Shown: in pieces, positions 13,970-20,765 of the stretch
Layout of the letters: the number at the start of each line of letters is the position of its first letter
Numbering within the stretch: position 1 is the first letter of the stretch
Assembly (NCBI GenBank): GCA_010029175.1
Contig: RGNC01000015.1
Location: 1 to 20,765 of the forward strand
Reading direction: 5' to 3'
Length of the DNA: 20,765 bases
Origin: Synechococcaceae bacterium WB8_1B_136
GTDB taxonomy: Bacteria > Cyanobacteriota > Cyanobacteriia > PCC-6307 > Cyanobiaceae
The notes under the pieces: generated by a model
Told to the model about the DNA's origin: nothing
Database searches by the model: none
The model's input: only the letters and a program-made list of their open reading frames with translations
Program-made: the position numbers and the translations under genes

Positions 13970-16090
13970 CTAGGCCGCTCCCGCCGTACGACCGCCCGCC
14001 AACACATCCCGCACCAGCCGCACCACACCCCGCTCCGCCAGGCCCCGCGCCAGCTCTGCCCCCATGCGCCGCAGTTCGGTTTCCTGCAACAGGCGCGGCA
14101 ACCGCTTCAGCAGCAGCTGGGGCTCAAAGCCCGGCAGCTGGCGCAGGATCGCCACCAGGCGCTGGATCGGCTCCAGCGACAGCAGCTCCAGGTCGCTGGC
14201 GGTGGGGGCCGGTCGGTCGCGCAGGCCCGGTGGCAGCAGCGGCCGCGGCAGACGCTGGCTGAGGCGCAGGGTGGTCTGCCAGCCGATGGCATCCATCTGG
14301 TTGATGGCCGCCTCCACCAGTTGGTTGCGCAGCAGGCCGGCCTTGGGGGAGAACAGGAAATCGAGCACCTGATCCAGCAGGCCATCGAGATCGAGCTGGC
14401 TGCCGCTGGCGGCGCTGCTGATCAGGTTGTCGAGCCGCTGCCAGCGGAAGATCTCGCCATCGAACAGCATCTCCTTGAGGCTGTTGCGCAGCTGGGGATC
14501 GGGGTCCTCCATCAGCCGGCGGGCGAAGTAGGGGTAGGCGGCGCCGAGGATCTTGAAATCGGGGTCCACACTCAGGGCGATGCCCTCCAGCGTGACCAGC
14601 GAACGGATGATCAGGGCGTAGTAGGGCGGCACCCGGAAGGGGAAGCGATACATCACCCCCGAGAGGTCGTCGGTGACGGCCTTGAAATCCATGCGGCTGA
14701 CGCCCATCTCCAGGGCCTGGCCGAACACGCTCTCGAAGGCCGGCACGATTGGCTCGAGGTCCACGTCTTCCGCCAGGAAGCCCAGGCTCACGAAGTCGCC
14801 CGAGAGCTTCTTGAAGTTGCGGTTCACCAGATGCACCACCGCCTGGATCAGGCCGGTGCGGCTCTCGCGGCTCACCTCGCTCATCATGCCGAAATCGAGG
14901 TAGGCCAGCCGGCCATCGGCCAGGGCCAGCAGGTTGCCCGGATGGGGGTCGGCGTGGAAGAAGCCATGCTCCAGCAGCTGCTGCAGGCTGCAGTTCACCC
15001 CCACGGTCACCATGTCGTCGGGGTCGATGCCCAGCTGGCGCACCGCCTCGAGGTTGGTGAGTTTCACCCCATCGATCCACTCCATGGTGAGCACGCGCCG
15101 GGCTGTGGCGTGGCGGTGGATTCTCGGAACGGCGATGCGGTGGTTGTGGCTGTGGAGCTGGGCGAATTTCTCTGCGTTGGAGGCCTCGTTGCAGTAGTCC
15201 ATCTCCTCGAACACCCGCTTGCCCAGCTCATCGATCAGGGCCACCAGATCGGAGCGGATCAGGCCCACGTTGCGGTTGAGCCATGCGGCGATGTTGCGCA
15301 CGATGTAGAGATCGAGCGTGATCTGCTCCCGCAGGCCCGGCCGCTGCACCTTCACGGCTACCTTCTCGCCGTTGAGCAACACGCCCCGGTGCACCTGGCC
15401 CAGGGAGGCCGCCGAGATCGGCTCCCGCTCTAGCTCGGCGTAGATGCTGTGGATCGGGGCGCCGAGGTCTTCCTCGATGCAGGCCATGGCCAGGGCGGAA
15501 TCGAAGCCCGGCAGCTGGTCTTGTAGTTGGGCCAGCTCCTCCAGCAGCAGGGGCGGAATGATGTCGGGCCGGGTGGAGAGGGCCTGACCGGCCTTGATGA
15601 AGGCCGGGCCGAGGGAGGCCACCAGATCCGCCGCCTCCTTGGCGCGGGCCCGGGCGTGGGCCTGGTTCTTGAGTTGGCCGGTGAGCCAGTCGACCCCCAC
15701 CCCCAGCAGGTAGAGCCCGATCGGCACCAGCGTTTGCCAGAGGCGCCGGATCAGGCGCTGGGGGTGGCCGGCATAGATGCGGGTGATGGCCGCCGGGTCG
15801 TACTCCAGCAGGCCAGAGGCCTCGATGAAATCGCTGAGCTCGCCGGTGGTGGTTGGGTTGGCGGAGGCTGGGTTTTCGGTTGTTGGGTTTGCGGTCGCGG
15901 TTGCCGGGGAGTGGTCGTCCTCGCGTCTCCCGGAATCTGTACAGGCTGTACGGATTTCAGGAGACTCCGCGGCGGAGTTGTCGGCCGTGCTGTCGGCCGT
16001 GGCCTCACCCAGAACGGCCGAGCGCATGGCCTGCGTGGCCGCCTCGATCGCGGTGGGCGGGGCCGAGGAGTGGGGGGAGGCGCTCGCCAT
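13970..16090 (-). CDS. ABC1/UbiB-family atypical kinase with an unusual N-terminal extension
   Basis: ABC1K/UbiB proteins are membrane-linked atypical kinases tied to quinone and prenyl-lipid metabolism, in cyanobacteria and plastids. The 706-residue product shows the KxGQ motif (PAFIKAGQALSTRPDIIPP, Lys166), the alanine-rich loop ISAASLGQVHRG, the ATP lysine VAVKVQRPG (Lys247), catalytic HADPHPGN near residue 379 and the LDFG metal site (Asp399). The recognised homologous part begins at about residue 86 (SDFIEASGLLEYDPAAI). Residues 1-85 are Ala/Thr/Pro-rich and include residues 42-56, encoded by palindromic copy 3, and two ANPTT units at 67-71 and 77-81. Between the palindrome and residue 86 there is no ATG, GTG or TTG in frame, so translation has to begin upstream of the element. 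The start used is the ATG at 16090, with ATG 16027 an alternative. Confidence 0.92.
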   Translation of the reverse strand: MASASPHSSAPPTAIEAATQAMRSAVLGEATADSTADNSAAESPEIRTACTDSGRREDDHSPATATANPTTENPASANPTTTGELSDFIEASGLLEYDPAAITRIYAGHPQRLIRRLWQTLVPIGLYLLGVGVDWLTGQLKNQAHARARAKEAADLVASLGPAFIKAGQALSTRPDIIPPLLLEELAQLQDQLPGFDSALAMACIEEDLGAPIHSIYAELEREPISAASLGQVHRGVLLNGEKVAVKVQRPGLREQITLDLYIVRNIAAWLNRNVGLIRSDLVALIDELGKRVFEEMDYCNEASNAEKFAQLHSHNHRIAVPRIHRHATARRVLTMEWIDGVKLTNLEAVRQLGIDPDDMVTVGVNCSLQQLLEHGFFHADPHPGNLLALADGRLAYLDFGMMSEVSRESRTGLIQAVVHLVNRNFKKLSGDFVSLGFLAEDVDLEPIVPAFESVFGQALEMGVSRMDFKAVTDDLSGVMYRFPFRVPPYYALIIRSLVTLEGIALSVDPDFKILGAAYPYFARRLMEDPDPQLRNSLKEMLFDGEIFRWQRLDNLISSAASGSQLDLDGLLDQVLDFLFSPKAGLLRNQLVEAAINQMDAIGWQTTLRLSQRLPRPLLPPGLRDRPAPTASDLELLSLEPIQRLVAILRQLPGFEPQLLLKRLPRLLQETELRRMGAELARGLAERGVVRLVRDVLAGGRTAGAA
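15925..15965 (+). repeat. Dispersed palindromic element, copy 3, inside a reading frame
   Basis: Outer arms GTCTCC (15925-15930) and GGAGAC (15960-15965) flank a core GTACAGGCTGTAC with its centre at 15945. Inner pairs include G15932/C15958, wobble G15933/T15957 and C15937/G15953; the one clear mismatch is C15931/A15959. It is contained in the coding sequence of the leftward ABC1-family kinase, where it specifies residues 42-56 (ESPEIRTACTDSGRR). Confidence 0.9.
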
Positions 16091-16199
16091 GCCGCAGGGC
16101 CGCGGGGCCGTTTCAAGGGTGTCCCCCTTCTAAACGAAAGACACAGCCGCTACGGTCGGGCCCAACACGGCTGGCCGCCGGCCGCCACCCGCTGCTCCT

Positions 16200-17873
16200 G
16201 TGCTCACCGGACTGCGCCTCGAGAACATTGCCCTGATCGAGCGGCTGCAGCTCGACTTCAGTGCTGGTTTCACGGTGCTCACCGGCGAAACCGGGGCCGG
16301 CAAATCAATCCTGCTCGATGCCCTCGATGCGCTGTTGGGGGGCAGCGGCCCAAGGCTGCTGCGCCAAGGGGCCGAGCGCGGTGTGATCGAGGCCAGTTTC
16401 ACGCTCACCCCACCCCTGCAGGGTTGGCTGGAGCAGGAGCAGCTGGAGGCGGAGGAAGGGGAGATCCTGCTCAGCCGCGAGTGGCGCCTCAGTGAGGATC
16501 GCCTCAGCAGCCGCCACCGACTCAATGGTGTGGCGGTGAACCGCGCCCAGATCCAGGAGCTGCGGCCGCTGCTGCTCGATCTCACCGTGCAGGGCCAGAC
16601 CCAGCAACTGGCCCGGCCGGGCCAGCAGCGCCGCTGGCTGGATCGCTTTGGTGGCGAAGGCCTGCAGGCGCTGTTGCCGCCGGTGGCGGCAGCCCATCGC
16701 GCCTGGCGGGCGGCCACCCAGGCTCTGGAGCAGGCCCGGGCCAACTGGCAGCAGCTGCAGCAGGAGCGCGAGCGGCAGGAGCAGCTGCTGGCGGATCTGG
16801 AGGCGGCCCAGTTGGAGGATCCGGCCGAGCGGGAGCGGCTGCAGGCCGAGGAAAACCGCCTGGCCCATGGTGTGCGCCTGCAGGAGGGGGTGATGGCCCT
16901 GATTGGCCGGCTGGTGGAGGGGGCCGAGGCGGCGCCCTCGGTGCTGGATCACCTGGCGGCCTGCGAGGGGGAGCTGGCGGCCATGCAGCAGCTGGATCCC
17001 GGGTTGGCCGAATTGGCGGGCCGTTGCAGCGATGGCCTGGCCCAGCTGCAGGATCTGGCCCGCGATCTCGACCGCTACGGCGCCGGCCTGGAGAGCGACC
17101 CCGAGAGCCTGGGGCAGCTGCAGGAGCGCATCGCCCAGCTGAAGGCCCTGGAGCGACGCCACGGCCAGGATCTGGCGGAGCTGATCGCCTGGCGCGATCG
17201 CTTGCGGGAGCAACTGACCCCCGGGGGTGCCGAGGGCAGCCTGGAGGCGCTTGAGGCCGCCGAGGCTGAGGCCCGCCGCGCCCGCGACCGGGCCAATGGC
17301 GCCCTCAGCGCCGCCCGCCGCGATGCGGCCACCGCCCTGGAGCAGCAGTTGATGCAGGCGCTGCGGCCCATGGGTCTGGCCAATGTGCGCTTTGCCGTTG
17401 CGATCGAGCCGGCGGCGCCCTCGGAGGAGGGGGCCGATGCGGTGCAGTTCCGGTTTTCCGCCAACCCCGGCCAGCCCCTGGCGCCCCTGGCGGAGGTGGC
17501 CTCCGGCGGTGAGATGTCGCGCTTCCTGCTGGCGCTGAAAACCTGCCTGGCGGCGGCGGATCCCCATGTGACCCTGCTGTTCGATGAGATCGATGCCGGC
17601 GTAAGCGGCCGGGTGAGCGGCGCCATGGCCGAGCTGCTGCAGCGGCTGGCGGCCCAGCGCCAGGTGTTCTGCGTGACCCACCAGCCCCTGGTGGCCGCGG
17701 CGGCCGATCACCACTTCCGCGTGGCCAAAGAGGTGCGGGATGGCCTCACCCACACGCGAGTGTCCCAACTGCGGGACACTCAGGCCCGCCAGGCGGAACT
17801 GGCGGAACTGGCCGGGGGCGATTCCGGCGAAACCCGCAGCTACGCCGCCAGCCTGCTCAAGCGCACAGCCTGA
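16200..17873 (+). CDS. recN: DNA repair protein RecN
   Basis: RecN is an SMC-like ATPase that acts early at double-strand breaks. The 557-residue product opens with the family start LTGLRLENIALIERLQLDF and Walker A GETGAGKS (residues 29-36). A long Gln/Glu/Leu-rich region typical of the antiparallel coiled coil follows, for example ANWQQLQQERERQEQLL and later LQERIAQLKALERRHGQDL. The ATPase is completed by the signature LAEVASGGEMSRFLLALK, Walker B LLFDEIDAGVSGRV and the H-loop VFCVTHQPLVAAAADHHF. The length is normal. The start is GTG 16200; the divergent kinase gene begins 109 bases away, so the two promoters must share that gap. Palindromic copy 4 lies 52 bases beyond the stop. Confidence 0.95.
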   Translation: MLTGLRLENIALIERLQLDFSAGFTVLTGETGAGKSILLDALDALLGGSGPRLLRQGAERGVIEASFTLTPPLQGWLEQEQLEAEEGEILLSREWRLSEDRLSSRHRLNGVAVNRAQIQELRPLLLDLTVQGQTQQLARPGQQRRWLDRFGGEGLQALLPPVAAAHRAWRAATQALEQARANWQQLQQERERQEQLLADLEAAQLEDPAERERLQAEENRLAHGVRLQEGVMALIGRLVEGAEAAPSVLDHLAACEGELAAMQQLDPGLAELAGRCSDGLAQLQDLARDLDRYGAGLESDPESLGQLQERIAQLKALERRHGQDLAELIAWRDRLREQLTPGGAEGSLEALEAAEAEARRARDRANGALSAARRDAATALEQQLMQALRPMGLANVRFAVAIEPAAPSEEGADAVQFRFSANPGQPLAPLAEVASGGEMSRFLLALKTCLAAADPHVTLLFDEIDAGVSGRVSGAMAELLQRLAAQRQVFCVTHQPLVAAAADHHFRVAKEVRDGLTHTRVSQLRDTQARQAELAELAGGDSGETRSYAASLLKRTA

Positions 17874-17925
17874 TTGGGCGCCTGCTGCCAAGCCGGCGGC
17901 GGCGGGGGGGTAGCTGTTGGCGCGC

Positions 17926-17962
17926 CTCCCTGATTCTGTACAAGCTGTACAGAATCAGGGAG
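17926..17962 (+). repeat. Dispersed palindromic element, copy 4
   Basis: This is the most regular copy: an 18-base arm CTCCCTGATTCTGTACAA (17926-17943) pairs with the right arm at 17945-17962, with a single mismatch (A17943/C17945) next to the centre at 17944. It lies between the recN stop and the uvrA start. A recN terminator function is conceivable from the stem strength, but the stem is followed by AGCTCCGG rather than T residues. Confidence 0.92.
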
Positions 17963-18072
17963 AGCTCCGGGAGTTGCACGCATGCACCAACCGCTCGCTG
18001 TTCCCTTGATCCGTTGGACCAGCGTGAGCAACGGTCAGCCCCCGTAGACTCCACGGTTCCCGAGCCGCCCGG

Positions 18073-20765
<2,693 letters not shown>

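Noticed and set aside
16115..16129. AAGGG/CCCTT inverted repeat in the recN/ABC1-kinase divergent gap as an operator
   Set aside because: Five-base arms are too short to separate from chance; no second copy was seen.
16150..16155. TACGGT as a -10 box for recN, and similarly TAGACT (18045) for uvrA
   Set aside because: They fit a loose TAnnnT pattern only and have no convincing -35 partner.
17926..17962. Palindromic copy 4 as the recN terminator
   Set aside because: It has a strong stem but no T-run. The same element also occurs inside a coding region and in gaps where a terminator is not needed.

Overview
The window is GC-rich (roughly two thirds or more G+C by eye) and comes from a picocyanobacterium of the Synechococcus/Cyanobium kind. 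This rests on the cyanobacterial form of many proteins: an aspartate kinase with four ACT domains, cobH, a DUF1400 protein, an ABC1/UbiB-family kinase, and a dnaN - PRC-barrel gene - purL - purF string. In sequenced marine Synechococcus and Prochlorococcus that string opens the chromosome numbering. Almost everything is ordinary housekeeping coding sequence, densely packed, with many GTG starts and few recognisable Shine-Dalgarno sites.

Layout, left to right. Positions 1-1084 hold the 3' end of mutS (+), which overlaps cobH (-) tail to tail by 22 bases. A + strand group follows: a Phd/YefM-like antitoxin domain fused to a PIN-like domain (1946-2686), holA (DNA polymerase III delta, 2699-3703) and lysC (3788-5641). 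Converging on it is the - strand group dnaN (to 10656), PRC-barrel gene (9876-10640), purL (7250-9664) and purF (5691-7250). The 434-base gap between dnaN and thrC holds a clear thrC terminator, a good dnaN promoter and a cluster of TTTTCC-type motifs, and is a candidate replication origin. Further right on the - strand are thrC, a secreted DUF1400 protein and an ABC1-family kinase. Divergent from them, on +, are recN and uvrA; uvrA runs off the right edge.

The most interesting structure is a dispersed palindromic element of about 39 bases with the core TGTACAGGCTGTACA. It occurs four times (near 1856, 9751, 15925 and 17926), always with the same spacing from the centre, and has compensatory base changes in its arms. 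Copy 1 lies directly upstream of the Phd-PIN fusion gene, copy 2 splits the dnaN/purL string, copy 4 lies between recN and uvrA, and copy 3 is inside the reading frame of the ABC1-family kinase, so it appears to be translated. TGTACA is the core motif of known YefM/Phd operators, so the antitoxin-PIN protein could be the factor that reads these elements. That link is a hypothesis.

A second oddity is the 5' end of dnaN. The expected start ATG is present at 11752 but is followed by what looks like a roughly 34-base deletion that puts it out of frame with the rest of the gene. Replication (dnaN, holA) and repair (mutS, recN, uvrA) genes are concentrated here, together with purine (purL, purF), threonine (lysC, thrC) and cobalamin (cobH) biosynthesis.
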